Below, piece after piece: positions 1-9,281 of a stretch of 64,000 nt of DNA. How positions within the stretch are numbered: position 1 is the stretch's first letter; each line of letters starts with the position of its first letter. Source of the stretch: Roseateles noduli (GTDB lineage: Bacteria > Pseudomonadota > Gammaproteobacteria > Burkholderiales > Burkholderiaceae_C); assembly GCA_002205125.1 (NCBI GenBank), contig NIOE01000007.1, positions 124,001 through 188,000 of the forward strand. The letters run 5' to 3'. Position numbers and translations under genes: made by a program. Below the pieces are notes generated by a model, which made no database searches, was not told the origin of the DNA, and saw only the letters and a list, made by a program, of their open reading frames with translations.

Positions 1-31
1 CCCAGTCGGCCGGCGTCCAGTCCAGGTGCAT
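1..31 (-). CDS. 5' end of an unidentified gene downstream of alr
   Basis: An ATG on the minus strand at 31 opens a frame reading M-H-L-D-W-T-P-A-D-W up to the window edge. It lies 45 bases after the alr stop in the same direction, so it could be the next gene of an alr operon. Ten codons are too few to assign a family, and no convincing ribosome binding site is visible. Confidence 0.3.
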   Translation of the reverse strand, partial: MHLDWTPADW

Positions 32-76
32 GACGCCGACGCAGGGAGTCCGAGGCGGAGGCCGGTGCGCCGGGCC

Positions 77-1180
77 TCAGCCCAGCGTCTCGACGTGCAC
101 CGGCACGCGCCTGGTCACCGCGCACATCAGCTCGTAGCCGATCGTGCCGGCCGAGCGCGCCACCTCGTCGATCGGCAGCACCGAGCCGTGCGGGCCTTGG
201 CCCCACAGCGTGACCTCGCTGCCGATGCCCTCGTTGGGCAGGTCGCTCAGGTCCACCGCCAGCATGTCCATGGACACGCGCCCGATGGTCGCGCTGCGCC
301 GGCCGCCGACCAGCACCGGCGTGCCGTGCGCGGCGTGGCGCGGGTAGCCGTCCGCGTAGCCGCAGGCCACCGTGCCGATGCGCATCTCGCGTTGGGCCAC
401 GAAACTGCTGCCGTAACCGACGCTGTCGCCTTCCTTCAGCTGCTGCACCGCCAGCACCTTGGCCCGCAGCGTCATCGTCGGCTTCAGGTCCCAGTGCGTG
501 ATGTCGTGTTCCGGGAAGTCCGGCGCGCTGCCGTAGGTCATGATCCCCGAGCGCACCCAGTCGGCCCGCACTTCCGTGTCCTGGCTGTGGCGCAGGATCG
601 CCGCGCTGTTGCTCAGCGTGCGCGCGCCCGGCAGGTCGGCCGTGGCCTCCTTGAAGACGGCGGTCTGGTGCGCGATGCCGCGCGGACCGTCGGCGTCCGA
701 GAAATGCGTCATCAGCGAGATCTCGTCCACCTGCGGCAGCGCGTTCAGCCGCGTCCAGGCGCCGCGGAACGCGCTCGGCGTGAAGCCCAGCCGGTTCATG
801 CCGCTGTTGAGCTTGAGGAACACCCGGTGCGGCTCGTGCGTCTTGTGCATGGCCAGCCAGTCGACCTGCTGCTCGTGATGCACCGCGTGCCAGAGCTTCA
901 GCCGCGAGCACAGTTCCAGGTCGCGCGATTCGAAGCAGCCTTCCAGCAGCAGGATCGGGCCGCGCCAGCCCAGGTCGCGCACGCGCTGGGCCTCGTCCAG
1001 GTCCAGCAGGGCGAAGCCGTCGGCGCTGCGCAGCGCGTCGAACGCCCGCTCGATGCCGTGGCCGTAGGCATTGGCCTTCACGACCGCGAACACCTGCGCG
1101 TCGGGCGCGCAGGCGCGGGCCCGGGCGATGTTGTGAGCCAGCGCGGGCTGGTGGACGAGGGCTTCGATCGGACGCGGCAT
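77..1180 (-). CDS. alr: Alanine racemase
   Basis: PLP-dependent enzyme interconverting L- and D-alanine, supplying D-Ala for peptidoglycan or catabolising it. The 367-residue length is normal for the family. The PLP lysine lies in VVKANAYGHG (Lys35) and the second catalytic base is the tyrosine of VGYGSSF (Tyr256); the motif MDMLAVDLSDL is also typical. Start ATG at 1180 gives the usual short N-terminus. It is divergent from lplT, a common arrangement in Burkholderiales. Because this window is rich in genes handling D-amino acids, the enzyme might also serve catabolism, but its position next to lplT suggests the housekeeping copy. Confidence 0.96.
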   Translation of the reverse strand: MPRPIEALVHQPALAHNIARARACAPDAQVFAVVKANAYGHGIERAFDALRSADGFALLDLDEAQRVRDLGWRGPILLLEGCFESRDLELCSRLKLWHAVHHEQQVDWLAMHKTHEPHRVFLKLNSGMNRLGFTPSAFRGAWTRLNALPQVDEISLMTHFSDADGPRGIAHQTAVFKEATADLPGARTLSNSAAILRHSQDTEVRADWVRSGIMTYGSAPDFPEHDITHWDLKPTMTLRAKVLAVQQLKEGDSVGYGSSFVAQREMRIGTVACGYADGYPRHAAHGTPVLVGGRRSATIGRVSMDMLAVDLSDLPNEGIGSEVTLWGQGPHGSVLPIDEVARSAGTIGYELMCAVTRRVPVHVETLG

Positions 1181-1308
1181 GGGTCGCCATTGTGCCGCGC
1201 CATGAACGGGTTCACGCCCTCGGCCGGCGCGTCGGGGGACCCCGCCCGATCGCGGGGGGATCGCGGAAAAGCAGTGCCGGATAGCACAGAGACACTGTCC
1301 CGTGAAGC

Positions 1309-1338
1309 GCTGTTACGAAAACGAGCGCGTGCTATAAA
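1309..1338 (+). promoter_or_regulatory. Candidate promoter of lplT
   Basis: A good -10-like hexamer TATAAA (1333-1338) stands in the alr-lplT divergent gap, about 74 bases ahead of the lplT start. The -35 partner is weak (around 1310-1318). Only the -10 is convincing. Confidence 0.3.
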
Positions 1339-1411
1339 CCCGCCGCAGCGCTGCCCTTTCCCCACCCCGTGGACCCAGCGTGATCACCGCAGTTCCAGGT
1401 ATGCCGGGTCG

Positions 1412-2689
1412 ATGAAAAAAGGCTTCTACACCATCATGTCAGCGCAGTTCTTCAGCTCGCTGGCTGATAACGCGCTGTTCGTGGCCGCCGTTGAACTGCT
1501 CCGCACCAGCGGTGCCGCCGAGTGGCAGCGCGCCGCGCTGGTGCCGATGTTCGCGCTGTTCTACGTCGTGCTCGCGCCCTTCGTCGGGGCCTTCGCGGAC
1601 GCGGTGCCCAAAGGCAAGGTCATGTTCATCTCCAACACCATCAAGGTATTGGGATGCCTGAGCATGCTGGTGGGGGTGCATCCGCTGATCGCCTACGCGA
1701 TCGTCGGGCTGGGCGCCGCCGCCTACTCGCCGGCCAAGTACGGCATCCTGACCGAGCTCCTCCCGCCGTCGCAGCTGGTCAAGGCCAACGGCTGGATCGA
1801 GGGGCTGACCATCGCCTCCATCATTCTGGGCGCCGTCTTCGGCGGACAGCTGATCGGCGACAAGGCCTCGGCCTGGCTGCTGGCCATCGACATCCCCTAC
1901 ATCGACACCGGCATCGACACCGCGCCCGAGGCCGCCATCGCCTTCATGGTGGTGCTGTACTTCATCGCGGCACTCTTCAACCTGCGCATCCCGCGCACGG
2001 ATTCGCCGCTGCAGCCGATCTCGCACAACGCGACCGACCTGGTGCGCGAGTTCGCCGCCTGCAACTCGCGGCTGTGGCAGGACAAGCTGGGCCAGATCTC
2101 GCTGGGCATGACCACGCTGTTCTGGGGCGTGTCCGGGAACATGCGCTACATCGTCTTCGCCTGGGCGGCGGCGGCGCTGAGCTACGGCACGACGCAGGCG
2201 TCCGCGCTGGCCGGCGTGGTGGCGATCGGGACCGCCGTCGGCGCGATCGTGGCCTCCGCGGTCGTGCGGCTGGACAAGGCCACCAGCGTCATCCCGCTGG
2301 GCATCGGCCTGGGCCTGCTGATGCTGGTGCTGAACTTCATCAACAACCTGTGGGTCGCGATCCCGTTCCTGATCCTGCTGGGCGGCATCGGCGGCTACCT
2401 GGTCGTGCCGATGAACGCGCTGCTGCAGCATCGCGGCCACAACCTGATGGGCGCGGGCCGGTCCATCGCCGTGCAGAACTTCAACGAGCAGGCCTGCATC
2501 CTGGGCCTGGGCGCGCTGTACACGATGCTGACCCGCTTCGGCACCTCGGCCTTCGGTTCGATCACCATCCTCGGCCTGCTGGTCGCCGGCACGATGTGGG
2601 TGGTTGGCCGCTGGCACGAGCACAACAAGCGCCAGCATCCCGAAGAGCTCGAACGGCTGCTTGCCATCGCGCGCAGCGACAAGCACTGA
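1412..2689 (+). CDS. lplT: Lysophospholipid transporter LplT (MFS)
   Basis: Inner-membrane MFS permease that flips lysophospholipids to the cytoplasmic face for re-acylation. The protein has 425 residues and starts with the family-typical M-K-K-G-F-Y run followed by QFFSSLADNALFVAAVELL; about twelve hydrophobic segments follow. The open frame extends upstream to 26 but overlaps alr on the other strand, so the start at 1412 is chosen on homology. The usual partner, the Aas acyltransferase, is not fused and is not in the window. A strong terminator follows directly. Confidence 0.93.
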   Translation: MKKGFYTIMSAQFFSSLADNALFVAAVELLRTSGAAEWQRAALVPMFALFYVVLAPFVGAFADAVPKGKVMFISNTIKVLGCLSMLVGVHPLIAYAIVGLGAAAYSPAKYGILTELLPPSQLVKANGWIEGLTIASIILGAVFGGQLIGDKASAWLLAIDIPYIDTGIDTAPEAAIAFMVVLYFIAALFNLRIPRTDSPLQPISHNATDLVREFAACNSRLWQDKLGQISLGMTTLFWGVSGNMRYIVFAWAAAALSYGTTQASALAGVVAIGTAVGAIVASAVVRLDKATSVIPLGIGLGLLMLVLNFINNLWVAIPFLILLGGIGGYLVVPMNALLQHRGHNLMGAGRSIAVQNFNEQACILGLGALYTMLTRFGTSAFGSITILGLLVAGTMWVVGRWHEHNKRQHPEELERLLAIARSDKH

Positions 2690-2705
2690 GCGGAAGCTTC
2701 CGCTG

Positions 2706-2741
2706 AAACGACGACGGCCCCTCGCGGGGCCGTCGTCGTTT
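2706..2741. terminator. Bidirectional intrinsic terminator
   Basis: Perfect 16-bp stem (2706-2721 with 2726-2741) and TCGC loop. A-rich left and T-rich right ends give a short U tract in both directions. It sits between the convergent lplT and SGNH hydrolase genes. Confidence 0.9.
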
Positions 2742-2750
2742 GGGGCGCTC

Positions 2751-3692
2751 TCAGCGCCGCGCTCGTCCCCGCCCGGTCGGCGGCGAGGCGACGACGATGC
2801 CGCCGGTGGTCAGCACCTGGTCGATGTGCTCCGACCACGCCCGCCCGATCTTCAGGCAGCCGCTGTGGTTGAGGTGGATCTCGTTGTGCCAGTCGCCGCT
2901 GATGCCGCTGGCGCCCGGCGTCGCCGCAGCCAGCGGCACGGCGGTCGAGTCGAACACGAACAGCCCGGGGAACTGTTCCTTGTCCGCCATCAGCGTCTTC
3001 AGCAGCAGCGCCAGGTGCATCACCATCAGCCGGCTGACGGCGGCCCAGTCGGCGGCCGGGATCGCGTAGGCCTTGAGCGCCGGATACAGCCACGGCCCAT
3101 GCCCGGCATCCTCCGCGCCGGCCGGACGCGGCATCGGCACGGCATAGCAGTGCATGAACACCGGCTTGCCCGCCGACGGCCCCTGGTCGCGCAGCGTCAG
3201 CAGGTGGCGCAGGTTGGCCTTCAGGTACTCGGCGTAAGTGGCCCAACCCGGTTCCGAGAAATAGCGGCCGACCCCCGCGGACGGTGGTCCCCATTCGGTC
3301 TGGTTGCGCAGCAGGCGCAGGTGCAGCGGCACCTCGACGCCGTCGATCTGCGTCGGCGTCTGTGCCGCCTTGATCAGGTCGTTCCCGCCGACGGACATCA
3401 GGATGCCGTCCCAGACCGGCGCGTCCGGCGCGGTGAGCAGGCGGACGAAGTCGGGTGAAGACGCCAGTTCGACGACCTTGGACAGGCTCTCGCGCTGTCC
3501 GGCGCAGTTGATCGCGACGGCGGCCTTGGTCAGCACCAGTTCCTGGAGCAGGTTCGCATGCGCACTGAGCTTGGCCTGGGCGGTCGAGAACCAGGAGTCC
3601 CCTTGAGCCAGCAGGCGCCAGTGATAGCTCTGCAGGTCGGGCCCGGGCTTGGACTGCAAATCCTCGGGGGCAAAACAGGCCAGGTGATCCAA
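2751..3692 (-). CDS. SGNH/GDSL-family hydrolase
   Basis: Predicted esterase or lipase-fold hydrolase of 313 residues. Block I is GDSWFS near residue 32, carrying the nucleophilic serine. Block III is GGNDL (about residue 100), and the C-terminal D-W-H-N-E-I-H-L-N motif carries the Asp/His pair. No signal peptide is apparent, so a cytosolic location is likely; the substrate cannot be inferred. It is convergent with lplT across the terminator and divergent from the EamA exporter gene. Confidence 0.82.
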   Translation of the reverse strand: MDHLACFAPEDLQSKPGPDLQSYHWRLLAQGDSWFSTAQAKLSAHANLLQELVLTKAAVAINCAGQRESLSKVVELASSPDFVRLLTAPDAPVWDGILMSVGGNDLIKAAQTPTQIDGVEVPLHLRLLRNQTEWGPPSAGVGRYFSEPGWATYAEYLKANLRHLLTLRDQGPSAGKPVFMHCYAVPMPRPAGAEDAGHGPWLYPALKAYAIPAADWAAVSRLMVMHLALLLKTLMADKEQFPGLFVFDSTAVPLAAATPGASGISGDWHNEIHLNHSGCLKIGRAWSEHIDQVLTTGGIVVASPPTGRGRARR

Positions 3693-3954
3693 GAAGCTCT
3701 CCCTACTTTGGTGGACGGGTCACACGCGACAGGGTAGGCCGCGTGCATGACAGGCGCACGGCGCCCCGATTGGAGGTCAGGGTCAGTCCTTGCGCCATGC
3801 TACAAACCCTGGGCATTGTTGGCCGGTCCGCAGGCCGGTTCCAAGCCCTGTCGGGGGGGACTGTTGCACAAGCCCCACCCCATGTGCGCATCTCCCGTGC
3901 GCCCTGTCCCTTCCTCTGTCCCTTCCTCTGTCGCCTTCCGTCGCCAGTTCCTGA

Positions 3955-4815
3955 ATGCCGATCCTCGCCCTGATGCTCAACGCCACCATCTGGGGGCTCT
4001 CCTGGTGGCCGTTCCGGCAGTTCGAGGGGGCCGGCATGCACCCCCTGTGGACCACCGTGATCCTGTACGTGCTGTCGCTGGTCGTCGTGCTGGCCAGCCA
4101 GCGCGGCGCCATGGCGGAATGGTTGCGTTCCCCCGGCCTGTGGGTGGTCACGCTGGCCGCCGGGATGACCAACACCGCGTTCAACTGGGGCGTCTCGACC
4201 GGCGACGTGGTGCGGGTCGTGCTCCTGTTCTATCTCATGCCGCTGTGGGCGGTGCTGCTGGCGCGGCTGGTCCTGGGCGAGCCGCTCACCGTGTCGGCCG
4301 GTCTGCGCATCGCCCTGGCGCTGGGTGGCGCGCTGGCGGTGCTGGCGCCGGCGGAGGGCGGCTGGCCGCTGCCGTCCAGCCTGCCGGACGTGCTGGGGCT
4401 GGTCGGCGGCATGACCTTCGCGTTCAACAACGTGATGCTGCGCCGCGAGGCCGCACGCAGCCCCGGCGCCCGGGCGCTGGCGATGTTTGCCGGCGGCGTG
4501 CTGGTGGCGGGCCTGTCCGCCTCGGTCATGGCCGGCCGGGGCCTCGCACCATGGCCGTCGCTGCCCGGCGCGGCCTGGCTGCTGCCGCTGGCGGGGATGG
4601 CGCTGCTCTTCTTCATCTCCAACCTGTCGCTGCAATACGGGGCGGCGCGCCTGCCGGCCAACGTCACGGCGGTGGTCATGCTGACGGAGGTGCCGGTCGC
4701 GGCGATCTCGGCGCTCCTGCTGGGCGGCGGCTCCCTGGACGGGAAGACCGCCGTCGGCGGCGCGGCCATCCTGGCCGCGGCGATGCTGGCGGCGCTGGAG
4801 CGGCGTCGCGCCTGA
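3955..4815 (+). CDS. EamA/DMT-family transporter
   Basis: Small inner-membrane exporter of the drug/metabolite transporter superfamily, 286 residues with about ten hydrophobic segments and the internal duplication typical of two EamA domains. The motif WGLSWWPFRQ occurs near the N-terminus. An in-frame TGA lies immediately before the ATG at 3955, so the start cannot be further upstream; no good ribosome binding site is visible. The substrate is unknown. The 262-base gap to the divergent SGNH hydrolase holds no other gene I can support. Confidence 0.87.
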   Translation: MPILALMLNATIWGLSWWPFRQFEGAGMHPLWTTVILYVLSLVVVLASQRGAMAEWLRSPGLWVVTLAAGMTNTAFNWGVSTGDVVRVVLLFYLMPLWAVLLARLVLGEPLTVSAGLRIALALGGALAVLAPAEGGWPLPSSLPDVLGLVGGMTFAFNNVMLRREAARSPGARALAMFAGGVLVAGLSASVMAGRGLAPWPSLPGAAWLLPLAGMALLFFISNLSLQYGAARLPANVTAVVMLTEVPVAAISALLLGGGSLDGKTAVGGAAILAAAMLAALERRRA

Positions 4816-4904
4816 ACCCTGGCGCCGCGCTAGGATGCACGCTGGTCCACCCCCCGGGCCGTCACGAGTTCCGGGCCGTCACCAGGATCACGAGGAGGTC
4901 CCCC

Positions 4905-5402
4905 ATGAGCGCCAACGGCAAGACTGCCTTCGACTTCGACGCCGTCAGCATCGCCGGTGAGCCGGTCGAGCTGTCCCAATACCGCGGCCGCGTGCTGCTG
5001 GTCGTCAACACCGCCAGCGAGTGCGGCTTCACGCCGCAATTCAAGGGTCTCGAGGACCTGTGGCGCGACTTCCAGGCGCGCGGGCTGGTGGTCGTCGGTT
5101 TCCCGAGCAACGAATTCGGCGGCCAGGACCCCGGCAGCAACGAGGAGATCTCGTCGTTCTGCCAGCTGAACTACGGCGTGAGCTTCCCGATGATGTCCAA
5201 GGTCAAGGTCAACGGCGGGGAAGCGCACCCGCTGTGGCAATGGCTCAAGGGTGAGAAGCCCGGCATCCTGGGCACGCAGGCGATCAAGTGGAACTTCACC
5301 AAGTTCCTGGTCGGCCGCGACGGGCAGGTGCTGAAGCGCTTCGCGCCGAACGACGCCCCCGCCGCCATCCGCGGCGAGATCGAGGCGGCGCTGGCGGAGT
5401 GA
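4905..5402 (+). CDS. Glutathione peroxidase family protein
   Basis: Thiol peroxidase of 165 residues reducing peroxides, most likely with thioredoxin as donor, as for other cysteine-type bacterial GPx. The peroxidatic residue is Cys40 in NTASECGF (not selenocysteine); Gln74 in NEFGGQDPG and the Trp-Asn of KWNFTKFL complete the active site; Cys86 in SSFCQLNYG could be the resolving cysteine. A strong GAGGAGG ribosome binding site at 4892-4898 fixes the start, although the frame is open much further upstream. Confidence 0.95.
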   Translation: MSANGKTAFDFDAVSIAGEPVELSQYRGRVLLVVNTASECGFTPQFKGLEDLWRDFQARGLVVVGFPSNEFGGQDPGSNEEISSFCQLNYGVSFPMMSKVKVNGGEAHPLWQWLKGEKPGILGTQAIKWNFTKFLVGRDGQVLKRFAPNDAPAAIRGEIEAALAE

Positions 5403-5447
5403 CGCCCGCTGCCATGACCGCCAACGCGGCCACGGACATCGTGAATG

Positions 5448-6179
5448 TCATGACCGGAGCGCGATCCGACCGTAGCGCAGTCGCAGACGGCCTTCGTCCT
5501 GCCCGGCGCGCAGCAGCTGGTTGATCGTCTGGCGTGACAGGTGCGCGAGCTGTGCCAACTCCGCCTGCGTCGCCTGCAGTTCCCGCCAGCCGTCGGCGTC
5601 CGGCGATCCGGCGCGTTCGTTGGCCAGCTGGCGCAGCGCGACCGTGAGGCGTTCCGACGCGCTCAGATGCCGCGCCGCTTCGAGCAGCTTCAGGTTGCCC
5701 TCGAAGCGTTGCGCGAACTCCCGCATCAAGGCCCGCGCGAAGCCTGGCCAGTCGTCCATCAGCACGCGGTAGGCGGGCTCGCCGATGACCCGCACGCGGC
5801 TGTCCGACACCGCCGCCGCTTCGTAGCGCGAGGGCTTGCCGCTGATGAACGCCGCCAGTCCGAACAGCCGCGGCGCGCGCACGTGCTCCAGCACCGACAT
5901 CCGCCCGTCGAGCGCGGCGAAGCGGGCTTCGATCTCGCCGTCCTCCACCATGTAGAACGCGGTCGGTGTCTGTCCCTGGGCAAACAGCACCCGGCCCGCC
6001 GGGAGTCGGCGCGCCGGCATCAGGGCTTCCAGCCGCAGCCCCGGCGCGGCCGGCGGCGCGAGAGCGGGGAAGTTGGCGCAAAGGGCCTGGACGACGGTGG
6101 GAGCGGGCGAGGGGTGGCGAGGTGCGGGCGGCACGACAGGCGTCGGGAGTTTGTCGGATACCCGACATTCTGGCGGCAC
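5448..6179 (-). CDS. Crp/Fnr-family transcriptional regulator
   Basis: A 243-residue regulator with an N-terminal cyclic-nucleotide-binding-like beta-roll (about residues 45-150; FYMVEDGEIEARF) and a C-terminal winged helix (recognition helix near LAHLSRQTINQLL). No cysteine cluster like that of Fnr is present. The start is a GTG at 6179 with AGGA a few bases upstream. It is divergent from the DUF2332 gene with only 23 bases between, and a palindrome lies within its first codons, so autoregulation or control of the neighbour is plausible. Confidence 0.87.
   Translation of the reverse strand: MPPECRVSDKLPTPVVPPAPRHPSPAPTVVQALCANFPALAPPAAPGLRLEALMPARRLPAGRVLFAQGQTPTAFYMVEDGEIEARFAALDGRMSVLEHVRAPRLFGLAAFISGKPSRYEAAAVSDSRVRVIGEPAYRVLMDDWPGFARALMREFAQRFEGNLKLLEAARHLSASERLTVALRQLANERAGSPDADGWRELQATQAELAQLAHLSRQTINQLLRAGQDEGRLRLRYGRIALRS
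6152..6167. promoter_or_regulatory. Palindrome TGTCGG-N4-CCGACA, candidate operator
   Basis: Six-base inverted repeat with a four-base centre, located in the first codons of the Crp/Fnr gene and about 36-51 bases ahead of the divergent DUF2332 gene. Its size suits a dimeric winged-helix regulator, but the half-sites differ from the E. coli CRP and Fnr consensus. Confidence 0.4.
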
Positions 6180-6202
6180 CGACGGTCCTAGAGTCGGTGG
6201 TC

Positions 6203-7330
6203 ATGGAAGACGCACTGGGGCGACTCGCCCACCACTTCGCCAGGTTCGCCGAGACCGACGGCCGCGACGATCCGCTGTATGCGGCGTTCGCGACGATCAT
6301 CGGCGCCGATCCGGCGCTCATGGCGCTGCTGCTGGAGGCACCGGAGACGCAGCGCAAGCCGGTGCTGCTGCTGGCCGCGCTGCACGACCGGATCCTGGCC
6401 GGCGAGCCGCATCCGCTCGCCGCGTACTACGCCAGCGTCGGCGGCACGCGGGCGCCGGACGGCGACCTGGCGGCGCTGTTGAGGGACTTCATCTGCCGCG
6501 AGGACACCGCGCTGCGTTCGTTGATCCGCACGCGCACCACGCAGACCAACGAGACGGGGCGCTGCGCCGTGCTCCGACCCGTCTTGCAGGCGCTCGCCAC
6601 GCGCCTGGGCGGCACCGAGGCCCAACCGGTCGAGCTGGCCCTGTTCGAGTTCGGCTGCAGCGCCGGCCTGCTTCTGGGTGTCGATCGCCATGCCTACGAC
6701 GACGGGGTCGAGACGACGGCCGGTGAGCGTCCCGATGCGCCGTTGATCGCCACCACCTGGCGTGGCGAGCGCCCGGCCGCGCTGCTCGGTGCGCCGCGCT
6801 GGCGGGCGAGCCGGCGCATGGGCGTCGACCTGCAACCGATCGATCCGGCCGACGAGGCGGCCGCCCGCTGGCTGCGCGCCTGCCTCTGGCCCGGCGACGC
6901 CGCGCGGCGGGAGCGCCTGGACCGGGCGTTGGCCGACGCCCGTCGACACCCGGTGCCGCTGCTGCGCACCGAGGACGGTCTGGCGGCGCTTGAGCGGTGG
7001 ATGGACGAACTGCCCGCCGGCGTCACGCCCGTGATCTTCAACGTCTGGGTGCTGGCCTACTTCGACGCCGCGTCGTTCAACGCGCATGTCGAGCGCATCG
7101 GCCGGATGGTGCGCGAGCGCGGCCTCGCCTGGATCAGCGGCGAGGTCGGCAAGCTCGCGCCGATGGCCTCGCCGCCGGCCTGCCCGGTGGGCGAATCGCC
7201 CGGCAGCGGCACGCTGTGGACCTTGCAATGGCGCGATGGTGGCGAGGTCCGCACCGACCCGCTGGCCTGGTCGCATCCGCACGGACGGTGGATCGAGTGG
7301 CTGGACGCCGGCCCTGCTTGCTCAGCGTGA
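6203..7330 (+). CDS. DUF2332 family protein
   Basis: A 375-residue cytosolic protein of a conserved family without a firmly assigned role. The motif EFGCSAGLLLGVDRHAYD matches the glycine-rich family signature (usually GASAGLNL), which resembles a nucleotide- or SAM-binding loop. The start at 6203 is the first Met after the divergent regulator; the frame is open further upstream. Its last nine bases overlap the convergent BON-protein gene. Confidence 0.75.
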   Translation: MEDALGRLAHHFARFAETDGRDDPLYAAFATIIGADPALMALLLEAPETQRKPVLLLAALHDRILAGEPHPLAAYYASVGGTRAPDGDLAALLRDFICREDTALRSLIRTRTTQTNETGRCAVLRPVLQALATRLGGTEAQPVELALFEFGCSAGLLLGVDRHAYDDGVETTAGERPDAPLIATTWRGERPAALLGAPRWRASRRMGVDLQPIDPADEAAARWLRACLWPGDAARRERLDRALADARRHPVPLLRTEDGLAALERWMDELPAGVTPVIFNVWVLAYFDAASFNAHVERIGRMVRERGLAWISGEVGKLAPMASPPACPVGESPGSGTLWTLQWRDGGEVRTDPLAWSHPHGRWIEWLDAGPACSA

Positions 7331-7855
7331 GGCCCCCGAGGCCGGACTTGCCGACGTGCCGGGGACGAGCTTCAACTCGTTGACGACAAACTCCACGTCG
7401 TCGATCTGCTTCACCAACGCCTCGAGTGCGGACGCCTCATCGGCGCTGCGCACGCAGCCTTGCAGCCAGATCCAGCGCCGCTGGCCGAGCGCCCAGACGC
7501 TGGTCGTCGCATCGAACCGGCCGTCGGCGGCGACGGCTTTCTGCACGCGCGGCATGATCTCCCTGTCGTAGAGATAGGCGTTGGGCAGCCGGCAGCGGCC
7601 GCTCTGGAAGCAGCTGGTGCCGCGCTCGATGCGGCCATGCGCCTGTGCCCTGGCTTCGGCCTCGCTCATCAGCGGTCCAGACGGGGCCGGACATTCGGAC
7701 GACGGGATCGCCGAGCTCAGCTGCACGAAGGGATCATCGAAGACATTGCGGCGCGCTTCCTCGGCCACGGCAGCCGCGGGCAACACCGCGTGCAGGATCA
7801 GCGCGATCCGTGCGCAGACGCACAGACGATGGGCGATTGGCGGCGGTCGTCGCAT
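7322..7855 (-). CDS. BON-domain protein with signal peptide
   Basis: A 177-residue predicted periplasmic protein. An N-terminal hydrophobic stretch after two arginines (cut near AVAEEA) precedes a linker, and the C-terminal part (about residues 100-168, ending VEFVVNELKLVPG) has the alpha/beta pattern of a single BON domain, a fold tied to envelope stress proteins such as OsmY. The region between has Cys pairs (SSECP, TSCFQSGRC) that may form disulfides. A longer frame reaches 8359 but overlaps the peptidase gene, so Met at 7855 is preferred. Confidence 0.72.
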   Translation of the reverse strand: MRRPPPIAHRLCVCARIALILHAVLPAAAVAEEARRNVFDDPFVQLSSAIPSSECPAPSGPLMSEAEARAQAHGRIERGTSCFQSGRCRLPNAYLYDREIMPRVQKAVAADGRFDATTSVWALGQRRWIWLQGCVRSADEASALEALVKQIDDVEFVVNELKLVPGTSASPASGASR

Positions 7856-7955
7856 GGCCGGGAGCTTGCCCCATCGCTTTCGAGCCTTCAAGCGGGCCGC
7901 CTTGATGGCTAGGATGGCCCGTCGCCCCCCACAAGAACGCCTGGAGACTCCGAAG

Positions 7956-9281
7956 ATGACCGCCCCGATGTCTGCCTCCACCTCCTTCTCCCGACTGCGC
8001 CGTGCGGCGCTGGCCCTGGCCGCGATGACCGCCCTCGGCGCGCAGGCGCAGACGGTGCCCGAGCTCCACGCGCTCGCCGCCAAGGAGCAGCCCGCGCTGA
8101 TGAAGACGCTGCAGCAGCTGGTCGAGATCGAGTCCGGCAGCTCCGACCGCCAGGGCCTGGACCGCATCGCCGGCGTCATCGCGCAGCGGCTGCGCGAGCT
8201 CGGCGGCCAGGTCCAGCTGATCGATCCGGACAAGACCATCGCCTCGCCGACCTCGGACGCGGGCGACGGTCCGGCCAAGGTCGGCCAGATCGTGCAGGCC
8301 TCGTTCAAGGGCGGCAACGCCAACGGCAAGCGCCTGATGCTGATCGCCCACATGGACACCGTCTACCAGCGCGGCGGCCTGAAGCAGCAGCCTTTCCGCA
8401 TCGACGGCAACCACGCCTACGGCCTGGGCATCGCCGACGACAAGCAGGGCGTCGCCACCATCCTGCATGCGCTGGCGATGCTGAAGTCGGTCGGTTTCAA
8501 GGACTACGCCGAGATCACCGTGCTCATCAACGGCGACGAGGAGATCGGCTCCCCGGGCTCGAACCCGCTGATCACCAAGCTCGGCGGCGAGCACGACGCC
8601 GTGCTGTCCTTCGAAGGCGGCGGCGGCCCGACCTCGCCGGACACCATCCGCCTGGCCACCAGCGGCATCGCCTCCGTCGACCTCAAGGTCAAGGGACGTT
8701 CGTCGCACGCGGGCGCGGCGCCGGAAAAGGGCATCAACGCGCTGACCGAGCTGTCGCACCAGATCCTGCAGACGCGGGACCTGTCGGATCCGAAGCGCGG
8801 CCTGCACCTGAACTGGACGATGTCCAAGGCGGGCTCGGTCCGCAACGCCATCCCGGAGCGCGCGGAGGCCCAAGGGGACGCGCGCGCGGACCGCTTCTCC
8901 GACTTCGACGCGCTTGAAGCCGAGCTGCGCAAGCGCATCCAGAACAAGCTGGTCCCGGATGCGGAAGTGACGCTGAGCTTCAACCGCGGCCGCCCGCCGC
9001 TGGCTGCGACCGACGCGTCGCGCGCGCTGGCCGCGAAGGTCAAGGCCCTGGCCGACGAGCAGAAGCTGGAACTGGTCGTGCGCGACCGTCCGACCGGCGG
9101 CGGCACCGACGCCGCCTATGCGTCGCTCGCGACCAAGGCGCCGGTGATCGAGGGCCTGGGCGTGCGCGGATTCGGCGCGCACAGCAGCGACAGCGAATAC
9201 GTCGTCGTCGACGCGATCGCGCCGAAGCTGGTGCTCGTCACGCGCGTGGTGATGGCCATCGGCAGCGGCAAGGCGCTCTGA
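7956..9281 (+). CDS. M20 metallopeptidase, glutamate carboxypeptidase-like
   Basis: Exported zinc exopeptidase of 441 residues resembling carboxypeptidase G2, which removes C-terminal glutamate. A signal peptide covers about residues 1-32 (cleavage near ALGAQAQ). Metal ligands and catalytic residues are visible: His132 in HMDTV, Asp161 in GIADDKQG, Glu195-Glu196 in NGDEEIGS, and the late His in GAHSSDSEYV. A GGAGA ribosome binding site at 7943 supports ATG 7956. A periplasmic role in peptide or folate-type breakdown is inferred. Confidence 0.9.
   Translation: MTAPMSASTSFSRLRRAALALAAMTALGAQAQTVPELHALAAKEQPALMKTLQQLVEIESGSSDRQGLDRIAGVIAQRLRELGGQVQLIDPDKTIASPTSDAGDGPAKVGQIVQASFKGGNANGKRLMLIAHMDTVYQRGGLKQQPFRIDGNHAYGLGIADDKQGVATILHALAMLKSVGFKDYAEITVLINGDEEIGSPGSNPLITKLGGEHDAVLSFEGGGGPTSPDTIRLATSGIASVDLKVKGRSSHAGAAPEKGINALTELSHQILQTRDLSDPKRGLHLNWTMSKAGSVRNAIPERAEAQGDARADRFSDFDALEAELRKRIQNKLVPDAEVTLSFNRGRPPLAATDASRALAAKVKALADEQKLELVVRDRPTGGGTDAAYASLATKAPVIEGLGVRGFGAHSSDSEYVVVDAIAPKLVLVTRVVMAIGSGKAL

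Noticed and set aside
26-1411. Upstream extension of the lplT frame
   Set aside because: Overlaps alr completely on the opposite strand; LplT homology starts at 1412.
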